DNA of 64,000 nucleotides. Source: Clarkia xantiana subsp. parviflora (lineage: Eukaryota; Streptophyta; Magnoliopsida; Myrtales; Onagraceae). A program made the position numbers and the translations under genes. This document shows positions 43,060 to 55,361 of the stretch, one piece after another (the first letter of the stretch is position 1; each line of letters begins with the position of its first letter). The notes under the pieces are model-generated. The model was not told the origin of the DNA and ran no database searches. It saw only the letters and a list, made by a program, of their open reading frames with translations. The stretch lies in NCBI GenBank assembly GCA_036873135.1, contig JAPTYO010000018.1:1240001-1304000 (forward strand). The letters run 5' to 3'.

Positions 43060-43375
43060 CCAGCCATGTACGAAATTGGACTCACCGACACGAAGCAAGT
43101 TCGAATTGCTACTCGCCCTCACCCGAAGACTCACGCGCCGCCGTCAAAACCTCACGCGCCGCCGCGGCAACCTCATGCGCCGTCCCTTCTTCCCCACGCG
43201 CCGGCTTGGCCTCCTCCTTGCTCGGATTCGATCTTGATCGATGTCAAATATGATGTGACTACTCCAAATTCACAACTCCATGAATTCCCTCTTCATCAAG
43301 AGTGGAGAGCTTCTTGGGGATTTATCTATGAAGGATGTAAGATAATGAGTATTCTCTCTCCTAATTCTCATTAAT
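43060..43375 (+). other. GC-rich, possibly captured segment in element C
   Basis: Unlike its AT-rich surroundings, this stretch is rich in CACGCGCCG words and is open in one frame for 102 aa (43066-43374, P/H/A-rich: RPHPKTHAPPSKPHAPP). D and B have nothing comparable. It could be a captured host fragment or a short degenerate repeat. No family recognised. Confidence 0.35.
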
Positions 43376-44065
43376 AGTTCCTACACCATGTGCTAAAGAC
43401 TAAACTAATATCTATTTTCATGCAAGTCCTTAGTATCATGTATAAGCATACTTACATCCATCCTACGTTTGTTTTACATACACACTCCCTAGTGTTGCAT
43501 GACGCGCTTCTTAGATTGTTACGCATGTTATTATTTTTATATGTACATGATACTAACTCATGGTTGTAATGTGATTATTTTTATGATCTAAGTTTGAATT
43601 GAATGTTTGCATCGTTTTCCAAGCTTACATCATACCACATGCTTGCATCATTTACTATGTTTACATAATGCTTCATGTTGACAAGCATGTTCTCCAATTT
43701 CATATTATTCTAAGTATTTTGCTTATTGCATGATTATGTTGTCCGTTTACTATGTCGTCATCTACATGTTGATAACGTTTTATATACTTACATCATGTAC
43801 CATGATATTATCAAGCTGTATAAATCTTTATTTCACTCATTACATGATATTGCGAATATAATTGCATGTTATTATACATATATTGTCCGCTACGCTAGGC
43901 CTATAAACAGATTACGTACGTACGACGGAAAATTGAAGTTGGTCAAATTTATGATCCCAACACTCGAATTGACAAACAGGCCACCCTTGAGGTCAGTACC
44001 GAACCTAAATTGGACGAATATCTTATCTTAAAAAGAGTCAAGTATGGGTTTTGAACCGCTACTTG
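43376..44065 (+). other. Element C 3' end before the polypurine tract
   Basis: AT-rich, no gene. The last 110 bp match B 21335-21430. Confidence 0.6.
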
Positions 44066-44078
44066 ACTCGGGGGCAAG
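44066..44078 (+). promoter_or_regulatory. Polypurine tract of element C
   Basis: ACTCGGGGGCAAG immediately before the 3' LTR. Confidence 0.75.
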
Positions 44079-44695
44079 TGTTAGATATCGGTCCAATTCG
44101 GGTTCGTATTTACATTTCGGGCCTCGCCAAAAACTCTAAAACCCGTAAAAGAACTCTTCCGCGGACACCCAAGTCTAAAAACGGTCTGGAATACGCGCAG
44201 TACCCGGACCGGAGGACTTCCGGATTACCGATATTCTCCGCGCTCTCATTCCGATTATTTTTACAAGTGCGAGAAGTCGGTGCACGCATAGTCCACCTTG
44301 ATGACGGTATACGTCTTCCTTCATACCGACATCAAGTCGTTCAAAACTGGGCATGATCCTTAGGTTCCCCATAAATAGGGGACTAGGTCTTCTATTTTGG
44401 ACAACTCCCTCATTTTTGGACATTGGATGCTCTGACTTCTCTCTAAAAGGCTTTCTCTCTCTAGAAGATTTTGACTTGAGCGTCGGAGAGGGTCCAACCA
44501 GCATCCCCCCCTCTCCCACGCTGGTTACTGCCCCTTGTGCAGGACCCGGATTTCAAGAGATCAAAGCCGGGAAGTTGAAGACTAAGTTCGAGGATTGTGT
44601 TTCAGGGATTGCGGCGTACCCGTCCTTGTATACACATCCGGAGCCCGTTCGTGGAAAAGAAGCCCGAGGCTACCCAAGTGGAAGCAGATTTAACA
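44079..44695 (+). repeat. 3' LTR of element C
   Basis: 617 bp, TGTTAGATAT...ATTTAACA, followed by GTTGG. The potential pseudoknot (44485-44526) is intact: GGAGAGGG/CCCTCTCC and AACCAGC/GCTGGTT. Confidence 0.93.
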
Positions 44696-44707
44696 GTTGG
44701 CATTTGG

Positions 44708-45290
44708 TGTATATGGGCCGTCGTAATTGGGAGCCCATTAAGCCCAACAAAATAAGAAGAATTGGGGTTAGGCACATAAGAGATTTTGGGTCAGGCCAAA
44801 ATCCCTATGAGCCACATTTGGCCCAAAATGGGCCGGGCCCAATAAATATATAGTTCGGCCGAAATAGTGTAAACCCCTAGGTGGGCTTTGCTCACCTCCC
44901 CTTATAAAAAGGAGGTGTTAGGGAATTAACTGGGGTCAATCACTTTCTCCCTTTTAGTTGACTATATAAGAAATCCTTCTCCCTATTACCTAAGAGTTTA
45001 GGCTAAACCTATTCCTTCACAAGGAAGTGCCGAAATTGTGTCAACAATTTACCCCAGAGATCCATCTTGTCACCGTATTGAAGAGGCTTTGCTGTGGAGA
45101 CCATTTCCTGCGGATTGCTCTCCAACAAAGGGTTCCCGTAGGACACCGTCCGGCAGATCGCGAACTCCCTCGTGACGATCTTGGGCTACGGAAATATAAA
45201 CTGGTTAGTGCTCCTTATTCCGCTAAATCCGTGGCATGTACATGGCATGTACATGTGTTTATTCCGTAGTTATATCCTCTAAATCCAACA
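44708..45290 (+). repeat. Copia LTR (3' LTR)
   Basis: 583 bp, TGTATATGGG...AATCCAACA, same family as 11671 and 18510 (CTTATAAAAAGGAGGTGTTAGG; AGTTCGGCCGAA). No primer site follows, so it is a 3' LTR. Its Copia body continues to the left of element C at 22105-22968. Confidence 0.88.
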
Positions 45291-46029
<739 letters not shown>

Positions 46030-46800
46030 ATAACCTAACACTCATATCAGGTTGGTGGCCACTTAGTGAACATAAGAGGTAGAAACTCACGATAAATACT
46101 GATCATCCTTCTCGTCCAATCCCTTTGAATCAATTCAATTCAGTATACCCAGATTTCTCATTACGAACGTTTTCTTTATGCAGGTGTTCCTAAACCAATG
46201 TGAAACATTGAATCGATCCTCAAGAAAAGGATTCAAGTAATAATGAAACTTTGATAAAATATCTTAGTTAGCTATCAGGATCAGTTTCACATGCTTGGTA
46301 GAGTAAATATTGTGTTTCAAGAATTTAATAAAATCCGCCTTACACATCCGAGCATTTGAACCATGTTGTCGAAATGGCACGTGCAATATGAACTGTGCGT
46401 CGATAGTACGACCCTTGTAAGGTTTAAGTATGTACGTACCATCGTACATCGAAAACCTAGCCTAAAAGAATGTGGTCTTTAACGGCACCTTTGAGCCACT
46501 AGGGCGATAAAAAATAGAAACTAGGCACTCAAAGCCCCAATTCTATATTGTTTAACATTGATGACAATGTTCTTAGCGATCATCTACGCCGAGCTAGTTA
46601 GGCTCTTGATGATCTTCGTGCATGTGTGAAGAGGCGATTTTCCACATTCAATATATTTTAATAACGGATTCTATTACGACTCACAACGAATATTATAGAC
46701 CGCGCAGAAGTTATATGGATAACTCTTTCTTAAATGAGATTGTTACTTTGATTAAACATAAATAGGTATTTATGATCAATAACAGATAGTCATTAATTCA
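46030..46800 (-). mobile_element. Inverted Copia remnant, 3' non-coding tail
   Basis: Minus-strand relative of the Copia tail at 22105-22640. For example, the stretch around 46370-46430 resembles 22280-22330 (a cysteine-free open frame with ...IDA.FIL.VP), and 46050-46075 shares a GGTGGCCAC word. Confidence 0.6.
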
Positions 46801-48090
46801 TGTCATTCTAATATTATCCAGTACAAGCTTCAACGGGTCGTTGCAATCCCATCGACTCTACATTCTTCGATAATTTCTTAGCTAGCAGTGCTTTAGTCAT
46901 GGGATTTGCAATCATATCGTCCGTACATATGTACTCCAAATCTAGTAGCTTTTCCTTTAACATTTCTCTTCCAAAATTGTATTTCACATCTATGTGGCGA
47001 ATCCTTCTATGGTACTTATTTCGTTGTTGCTAAAGCTGACTAACTGTTAGTGCAAACTAAGACTGGTCGAACCATGTCCTTAGTTATTAGCAACGTTTCA
47101 AAGAGACGCTTCAGCCATATACAGCTTCCTTTACTGCAGAAAGAGCTACAAATTCGGCTTTCATAAAGAATAATGCTACACAAGTTTGCTTTTTACCACG
47201 CCAGGATATTGCACCACTTGCGAGTGTAAAAGCAAATTACGATGTGGACTTACTATCATCGTTGCCCCCAGCAAAATCATCACCACTATAGCCTACTAAT
47301 ATCAAGCTCGAATTTCAGTGATAGTATAGTGAGTTATCAGAAGTACCTTTCAGATATCGCATGATTTTCTTAACTGTTGTCCAATCCAAAGCCAGGTTTA
47401 GACTGGTATCTTGCGACTAAACCGATCTCATAAAAAATGTTTGTTCTTGTGCATACCTATGCATACATAATACTTCTGATCGTGCTTATGTACAACAAGT
47501 TGTTCATTTGTTCATGCTCTTGTTCGGTTATAAAGCAAAAAAATTTACTCAACTCACAACCAACTGCTGAAGGATATTTGTGGTTTACTATCTTTCATGC
47601 TAAACATCTTTAACACCTCATCGATGTAACTTTCTTGAGAGAGCCAAAGGCGCCGCGTCGCATGATCCCTAGTATTCTCAATGTCTAGGATTTATGTAGC
47701 TTCGCTCATGTCCTTAATCTCATAAAAGAAGCTAACCAAGACTTAAACTCGTGCAGAAAGCCTACATCGTTCGAAGCTAGTAATATGTTACCGACATATA
47801 ACGTAAAGATCACAAATCTCGACTCCGATCTTTTAACATACACACAGGGGTCTTCAAAGCTTGCTTCGAATCTATTAGCCACAATTTCCTCATGTAATCT
47901 GAAGTGCCATTGCCTCAAGGATTGTTTAAGTCTATGAATAGATCTTAGGAACGTACAAACTTTTCGTTCGTTTCCAGTTGGACGAATCATTCTGGTTGCT
48001 CCATAAATATCTCTTCTTCCAACATATAATGAAGGAATGTTATTTTTAACATCCATCTAATGCAATTCAAGATCTAAACTAGTTGTAATT
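46800..48090 (-). pseudogene. Inverted Copia RT/RNase H remnant
   Basis: Minus strand. 48056-47706 encodes an RT segment (NERKVCTFLRSIHRLKQSLR; EDPCVYVKRSESRFVIFTLY; YVGN in place of the catalytic YVDD). 47170-46810 encodes the end of RNase H (KAEFVALSAVKEAV; RHIDVKYNFGREML; TDDMIANPMTKAL). Between them the frame is broken. Same Copia family as 59376-60791, and inactive. Confidence 0.88.
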
Positions 48091-48989
48091 GCAAGTATGA
48101 CTCGTATTGTAGTAAAAGACACAGTTGGTGAGTACGTTTCAACAAAATCAGTCCATTGTCGGTGAGTATAACCTATCATTAACTACCTACCAATATATGC
48201 GTTCAGGAATAATCAAATCTTTTTGTGTGATTTAGTATGTCAATAGAAGTTTTTTCCTCTATTCGAACAATTTCTTTTAAACACTTCAAATTCAGTGAAT
48301 AAATTTAAACCATCAATATCAGAACAATCGTTATGTATGAATTAAAAATTGCTAAAAAAAATATAAGTAATAGATAAATATAATGACGGTCAAAACAAAT
48401 TATACAGTATCTATTCAATTACTCAAATTGACCATAATTGAGTAATTATGGCCTTATCTTTTTTTTTTTTTTTTATGGCCTTATCACTCCCCAAAAATGA
48501 TGGTATTATAAACAAAACTTCAACAAAAGAACTACTAAAGGGCTTATATTTTTTTGCTAATTTGGATCTAACTATGTAATGCAAATATATGAGGCCTCTA
48601 AAATTTAGGGGTCTAAAGTCTTATCTTTAGTAATCTTACCTTTGGGCCGGCCTTGATTAATGTAGTTTTCATTTTGAGAACCTTTTTCTGCAGCCATAGT
48701 AGTAATCATTTGTATAATGTTATCACGTTTTTTGTCGATTGAGTCAAACCTATCCCGAATGGACAAGGTGGTGGTTACCATTGAAATTTACTAAAATCTA
48801 GTCATAAGCTTTCCTAACATGCTCCTACTTCAACAATTTACACCCAATTTTTTCTAATATGCATTTTGACAAAGACCTTGTAGGCGCACTATTTTCCAAC
48901 AGCATAACAACGCAGCAAGATACATCCTCATAAATAAATAACCAGCAGAAGTAATAGTAGAAGCGCCGACACGAGCTTTAGTGAACATG
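48091..48989. other. AT-rich intergenic DNA
   Basis: Homopolymer runs and no recognised gene or repeat. Confidence 0.5.
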
Positions 48990-48994
48990 ACTCC

Positions 48995-49711
48995 TGTTGG
49001 GTTTCGATTCAAGATAATCTAAGGTCGTCAACTAGCAAGTCGGGACCATCAAAGTTGGAACCACGAAGTAAAAGTCGACGACTATTTAGATCTGAAATAA
49101 AGAGGTAAAGACGAAAGGTCGGCACACTTTTTTAGGGATGACGATAACCAAGACGACATCTGAGCAAGGGTGACACCTCTCAACAAAACCCTTCCTCATA
49201 AGGAATCGGAATAGGCAGCGACCCAACACTCTTGAAGAAGACCCTTCCTCTTAAGGAAAAAAGGACCATGTAGCAACCTACTTGTCACCACCTCTCTGAA
49301 GAAACCCTCCTCTCCTAGGAATGATGAGGGGGCAAGTAGTTTATGCCGATTATATCAAACATCTCTTAAGGAACAATGAGGTGGCGACCTGCTTATCATC
49401 TGCTTCTGCTAACACAGGAAGAAACCCCTTCCAAAGAGTTACCGCCATTTAAAGTCGGTAAAACTTATCTATAAATACCTAAAAGTATTTTCATACATTT
49501 GCACATTATTATTCTCATAATCCATTACTGACTTAAGCTTCAGTGTGAAATCAGGAGTAAATCTCCATCCCTTTTTCAAGTTAACGTCACGAAACTCCAT
49601 AAAGGAAACTAAGTACCCAATAAGGTCAAGATGGACACCTAAAAGAGTAATTTAAGGAGACTTCCTGAGATCCATTCCCGAAAACTATGGTTGGCAATCA
49701 TTGATCCAACA
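48995..49711 (+). repeat. Solo LTR F
   Basis: 717 bp, TGTTGGGTTT...GATCCAACA, with perfect target duplication ACTCC (48990-48994, 49712-49716). It has CTATAAATACC at about 49470 and a GACTTAAGCTTCAG motif recalling the GACTTAAGCATCGG of families B-D. No internal sequence nearby. Confidence 0.88.
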
Positions 49712-49716
49712 ACTCC

Positions 49717-50274
49717 AGCAGCTGATTCTAAAGTATTACATTTACCTCACACAAGCAGGCCATAATACTGCATCAGAGGATGAACAACAAGTGCCGGGTG
49801 GCGGAGAGAGTGGTGTCAGTCGGAGGTCGAGAGGCGACAGCGTGCTGGGAGAGGTGCGGTTGTGGCAAGAGGGTAACCTAACTCCGACGAGGCTCTAATA
49901 CTAGTTATTAGAATTCAAATCGATCATAACGATAAATCGAGCAAGAAGAGGAAAACTCTAAGAAGTTGATCGGGATCAAAATGAAGATGAATTTCAGGTT
50001 GGATTAGAAGAAGAAATCAGATAGAGAATCAGGGGGAAAATAGTAGGAACAGTGGAGATAATTTTCATTCATTAAATATCCTACAAATTCCACATAAATA
50101 TAAACCTAAATATTTAACCCATAACTATTACTTAATTTAACTTTTACCCTTAAACTATTAAAGTCACTAATCAACACCATATATTATATTCATCCCATGT
50201 CTCAGTATTAAGAGTTTCTCACTTTGAAGAGTTGAAAAAATTTCATGGCAAAGCACCAATTTTCCAAGCACATT
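49717..50274. other. Unassigned sequence
   Basis: A 65-codon frame (49701-49898) has no recognisable domain, and the rest is AT-rich. Confidence 0.4.
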
Positions 50275-50282
50275 GTACAAAG

Positions 50283-50987
50283 CAGTGTTGTCAAAGGCGA
50301 GCGCCTCGTCGCCTGAGGCGCTCGCCTGAGGCGATTTTGGGGTGTCCCGCCCCAGACCTGTCTGGGGCGGACACCTTCAAGGAGGCGCTCGCCTTTGAGC
50401 GCCTCTTTGCGCCTTTTTCTGAGGCGTTGAGCGAAGAGGCGCTCGCCTCGAAGGGTAGAGAGAGGAGAACCAAGGGTAGAGAGAGATGAACCAGATTTGT
50501 GAAGTTGAAGGACCAAGATTACATGATATTTGCAGAGCCGGCGGCCATGGAGGAGGAAGAACTAAGAAGAAGGCACAGAGGCTAGTGAAGAAAGAAGGTA
50601 CGGGGGCTGGTGAAGAAGACACGTGAGTGAGGGGACATAGGGAAAGTGATGGCGGCTGATTAAAAAACTAGGGTTTAAGTTATATAACTTTTAAAAAATT
50701 ATTTAAAGGTCCCTAAGTTTATCATACTGATTAAAATAGTTATCAAACTTGCACTTAGGGCCTAGACTCTTAGTTTTAAGGTTAAAAGTTTAGAATAAAT
50801 AAAAAAACATATAAAAATATAAGAGAGTCTTCTTTCTCTTTAGTATTTACATGGTATATATATAGATTTTATAGCTATTTTAAGAAGCTCGCCTTTTTCA
50901 ATGAGGCGAGCGCCTCATTGTCGCCTCAAATTTGAGGCGATATTTAGCCTCGTCGCCTCATATCGCCTTTTTCTTTTGACAACACTG
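50283..50987. mobile_element. hAT-like non-autonomous element (MITE-type, 705 bp)
   Basis: Terminal inverted repeats CAGTGTTGTCAAA at both ends and perfect 8-bp duplication GTACAAAG (50275-50282, 50988-50995), as expected for hAT transposons. Both ends carry many GAGGCG/CGCCTC words in opposite orientation (50293-50450, 50888-50970). No transposase. It lies about 150 bp beyond the stop codon of the SBDS gene. Confidence 0.92.
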
Positions 50988-51136
50988 GTACAAAGCACAA
51001 AAAAACTGCATAGTTTCATATAGTAAACAAAGTCCACTAACTTTCACACAGTAGAAGAGGTGCATAGCTACTACTACTTACTATATATCAAAGTCTCCAA
51101 AAACCAGTAGGTGAAAATATTACCCAAACAACCTCC

Positions 51137-53594
51137 TCAAAATGAGTAGTCCTTTAGATCTGCCCTGGAGTCATCCAAGTCCACGTCAGCCATGCACTCG
51201 TCAGCAGTGAGAGGAGGCAGCTGACGTGTCTTCCTCTTGAGATTGTGTTTGTGCCAATCGCTCTTGAAATGTTCTCTGTACTGCTTTGCATCACCAACGG
51301 CTGCATTGCATGTGCTACACTTGTTCTGTTTCACCTCGTCGCTCTGACCCGTCTTCTCTTTCCCTCCTCCTCCTGCAGAAATGCTCTGTTTCTGCATTTT
51401 CTCTCTAAGATGCAGCAGAGCGGATGAATCATCATCTGTGGATGATCCTTGTAGTTGTATCGAGGAGGACTCCTCGTGGTCATCATACAGATCCAGTTGG
51501 GTGTCTCCCTCAGCATGAACAGAGTACGCAAGCACTTCAACTCTACCCTGCAAGTTCCTCATTAAGGCTTCACAGTCACGGTAGAAACCTGGTTCTATTT
51601 CACAAATCTGCATCAGAAGAAGAACAAGGGAAATCCATCATCAATAACACATACCGGTTCAAATAGCAGAGGAGCCAATTTAGTGAAACCTAGAGCAGTT
51701 ATGAAGAGGAAAAAAATAAATAAAGTAAGAAGAATGAGGCTTACAGTGGAAAACTGACTTCCAGATTCATCTTTGGAAACAACTACTGCATTCCAAGTAT
51801 TCAGCTTTTCCAAAAGAGATGAAAAACTTGGACCTGGTGATACCATGAATCTCAGCCTCATTGGAGCTCTTTTTATCGGGAAGTGCTTCTGTAGTTCACG
51901 GATAACTTCTAGCGCCTGTACAGGTGCGATTAACATATTGGTATATTATATATGTTGGCAATTAAGGATATAAGATTTTTCTTCATGCTAATCCCGTGCC
52001 CAAGCCATTTTTGTGACAAAAAAGGTGAAGTCTGATAACTAGTAAAAAATTGATTACTACTTTTCATTCGTATATTTCGTAAGATTTTTAGGAAAGCAAC
52101 TTGTACATTTGATTTGGAACAATACGTGCTCATTTTAGACTTCATAGTCATACGTACTTGATTTCCATTCAACCGCACTCCTAAAGGCAACCTTACCTTA
52201 ATATAAGCAGAAATATACGATTACCTGTTTCTTGGAGTTGCTATTTGGATCGACAGCAAAATGGATTTCATGCATCAACCGCTCAATCATGCTAATAGTG
52301 TAGGGGCGCTGAGTTTCAGGGTTGATGGTCCTCTGCATAACAATTGTAGCAATATCCCGAAACTGACTTGCAAACTGAGCCTCTCTTTCCTTTCCAGCAA
52401 CTTGAAGTTCTCCTTTGTCTAAGATCTACACTAAACAATAATCATGGTAACTACTCAGTTCAGAAAAGCCAAATATCAATGCAACCATGACTTGGCTGCA
52501 GGGCACTTACCTCCAAGCAATTTTTTGTCTGGTCATCAGTTCCGAAGGCTTTCACAAGATCTTTTGACTTCGCAAGAACTCCTTTTGAAACATTTGAGTA
52601 AACAGTATGAGACTGTAACACTTCATCTATATCCTTCTCTCTGTTCAGACATACAGGTGACTATTAATTAACGTTCCATAAAAGCATATACGAAGATAAA
52701 TGCTCAAGATATACTTGAATTATTAGAAATAGAAACATACAATGATTGAGGCTTTATCAACAAAACAAAAGGAATCACGAGAGTTAATAAACGAGTTAAG
52801 TATAGAGCAGAATATTATAAGATAAATCCCAATAATTAGAATGACGCCCTTCGGGACACAACCATCTCCATCATTAAGAACAACTTCAATCATAGATTCA
52901 TAGACGAGACCCTTCAAAGAGGTGTTTATGACTTTATGTAAACATATGGGTACCAAAAATATCTAATAAATACTCAAGTCCCTAAGCGTGAGAGGATTCA
53001 TGAGTGAATGTGAATCAAACATGGAGTCGAGCAAAATGATTTCGGAAGAGCATAGATGGTATGTAGAGCCTGAGAACACCAAAAATCAGATCATAACTAT
53101 GCTGAACAGCCGTATCAAATTAGATTGTTCATTCATTTAGTCATTACACTACGTTAATGTATAGAGTCCCAGCACTAGAAACACTATTCAAATTTCAACT
53201 CAATAATTCAGTTTGCTGCGAGAAACAACTAAAAATTTCAGATCATTCAAGCTAACTCTAAATAAATGCGTCTTAGTTCAATATGCACTTAGCTTATGAA
53301 AAACCATAAATAATAGATTTAGTAAATCAAGTCGCATTGGTTCATCTGATGGAGCTAGAAACCACTAACGTTATCAGCCAACAGAAATTGAAGTCCCAAC
53401 AGAGGTCGGTCATATGAAATTCTTCTGTGCTTACAACTACATCAAGATAATAGCACTTACACGCCAGAGCGCCAAGATAGGACCTTATTCTTATAGCACG
53501 CAATCTCAAAGCGCATTCCATGCTTCTTAAGCCGAACGACAGCAACATTTGTTAGCCTCTTCTGTCCGACTGGCTGAACCAGTGTCTTCGACAT
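51137..53594 (-). CDS. SBDS: SBDS ribosome maturation factor with plant C-terminal zinc finger
   Basis: Host gene; SBDS works with the GTPase EFL1 to release eIF6 from new 60S ribosomal subunits. Five coding exons on the minus strand: 53594-53461, 52640-52511, 52425-52225, 51915-51745 and 51607-51137, all with GT-AG introns and frame kept; 368 aa. N-terminal SBDS domain: [58 protein letters not shown]. Central part: [37 protein letters not shown]. Third domain: [35 protein letters not shown]. Residues about 309-331 form a C-x2-C-x12-H-x5-H finger (C309, C312, H325, H331), which animal SBDS (about 250 aa) lacks. The start is the only ATG giving the conserved N-terminus. No defects seen. Confidence 0.97.
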
Positions 53595-53940
53595 CTCTTT
53601 GCCTTAGATCAATCAGTCCTCCCTTCTTTATGCCAAACCACCAACCACCATGACAGTAGCAATAAGCGAAAAAATCAGAGTCAAATCGTAATTTGTGATT
53701 TTTGGGGGAAAATGCATACCTGAGTGACTGCTATCTCCAAACGATTTCAGCGCAACGATTGAATCCAAAGACTCGCCGTAAAACTCTTCGTTGATCGTCC
53801 TCGAATATCCGTTATCTCTCTCTCTCAGGGAGGACTCGAAACTTCTATATATGAAGGAAGGAAGGAGAGCGTACAAGTCGGATACGGCGTGTTAGGTCGA
53901 CGATGAGGACGACGAATAAAATGATGGTTAATCTGATTTA
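53595..53940 (-). promoter_or_regulatory. SBDS 5' UTR with probable intron and promoter side
   Basis: On the minus strand a GGTATGCATT donor near 53720 and an AAG just before the start codon context suggest a leader intron of about 110 nt. CTATATAT at about 53845 may be the TATA region. Assignment by eye only. Confidence 0.45.
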
Positions 53941-55361
53941 GAGCAGTTTGTATTTTTCAGTGAAGCCAGTCCAGTCCGCAGTCGAAATTTGGGCTAAATT
54001 GGTCCTCATCCATCCAAATATAAACTTCAATTCGGGCTTGGATAGGCGTATTACAAGTGGATACCCGTTTAGCCCAACCACAGGCCTTTTCTTGATATAT
54101 ATATTTATTTATACTATTAAAATTGATGTGGTTTTTGTAACTGTCAATTTTTTATTTAAAAAAAAATCCTTAGAAATATAGGTGACCTTGAATTATATAA
54201 GGATGTTTTAGTCCTTTCAAAAAATTCTTACTTTACTCTCATTTTATTCGATGTCTCTACTCTACATATTTCACCACTCCTTCAAAATGCCGCTAACCAC
54301 AAGAACTGAAAGAGGAACTGAAACAATCATCACCGGCCGGTTCTCTTCTCAATCCGCAATCGACTCATATTGTGGCGAATCACGCAGTGGTGGCGGCTCC
54401 AACGGTTGTCGCGACAGTGGCGGCTCCGATTTTTTAACTGGCTCATCGTGGTAGTGCGTGTCTCTTGTCTCTTCTTGGTGGGTATAGGAGAGACTGAATC
54501 ATCGACGATTCCATCTGCGTCGGCTCAAGAAATATTGGTGGCTCCAACAGCTGTCGCGGTAGTGACTGTCGCATTGGTGGCTCCAATTAGGTTCATCTGC
54601 TCCAATTTTTATTTCGGTGAAATTTATTAAGGTACTTTTAATTCAACGTTTCTTATACAATACAAAACGTATGTGTTATTCCATTTCTAACAATCGTTAT
54701 TCCTTTTTAAGTTCTAGGTTTCTCTTTGTGGCGCTGATCGCCGGAGTCTTATACTCTGTTTAGACCGATTTCTCATAGCAACAGTTTCTCCTCTAGCATT
54801 AATATCCAGATCAGTAAAGGTAAAAACCATATCAGACAGTTTCTTGATTTTTTTTTTGTTGACATACTCAACTCCTTTTATCGATTGCTGCTCCCATTCA
54901 CGCTAATTGTGCATTTGTATTTATTTTTATGTTTGTATTTTTATGCATATAATTTCGTATCTTTAGTACATCTAGGGATACATTCCAGATTTCAGTTTAC
55001 TGCATTTTTATCTTATCTCTTAGTAAATTTATTTCTTTTATGTTTGATTTTTATTTTTTATACAGATTCTTTCTTATCTTTAGTAAATTTCTTTTATATT
55101 TCTTATGATCTGATTTTCTGTTTACTGCATTTCTATCTTATATATTAGTAAATTTCTTAACTGTAAGTAATTTCTTATTTATTAATTTCTTCTTCTATTC
55201 AAGACATCTCATTTTTAACTGGCTTATTAGCTTTTATTCTTGTAGGGTATTCTTTCAACATTCATTCGATTTTCTTCATTTTGAAGGAAGCCAAGCTGCT
55301 TGCTGAAGAAAGCAAATGTGCATTTTTTATTTTTCTTGAGCCGATGTGTTGAGTTTCTTGG
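53941..55361. other. AT-rich intergenic DNA with small unassigned frames
   Basis: 54251-54600 has S/G-rich open frames with an internal repeat of GTGGCGGCTCC / GGTGGCTCCAA words. No domain recognised. The rest is T-rich. Confidence 0.4.

Larger units (their letters stand above)
22969..44695 (+). mobile_element. Complete non-autonomous Tat-like element C (21.7 kb with nested inserts)
   Basis: LTRs at 22969-23619 and 44079-44695 with perfect duplication GTTGG (22964-22968, 44696-44700). Removing the nested solo LTR A, element D and solo LTR E leaves about 10 kb. This holds gag (23671-25110 and 25809-26218), protease (36377-36870), a second Gag-like domain (36878-37591), an antisense gene (41711-39430), a 66-bp array and the polypurine tract. 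No RT, RNase H or integrase sequence was found. Confidence 0.93.

Noticed and set aside
54251..54630. Possible small S/G-rich gene
   Set aside because: Only 67-86 codons, no recognised domain, no clear splice or end signals; left as unassigned.
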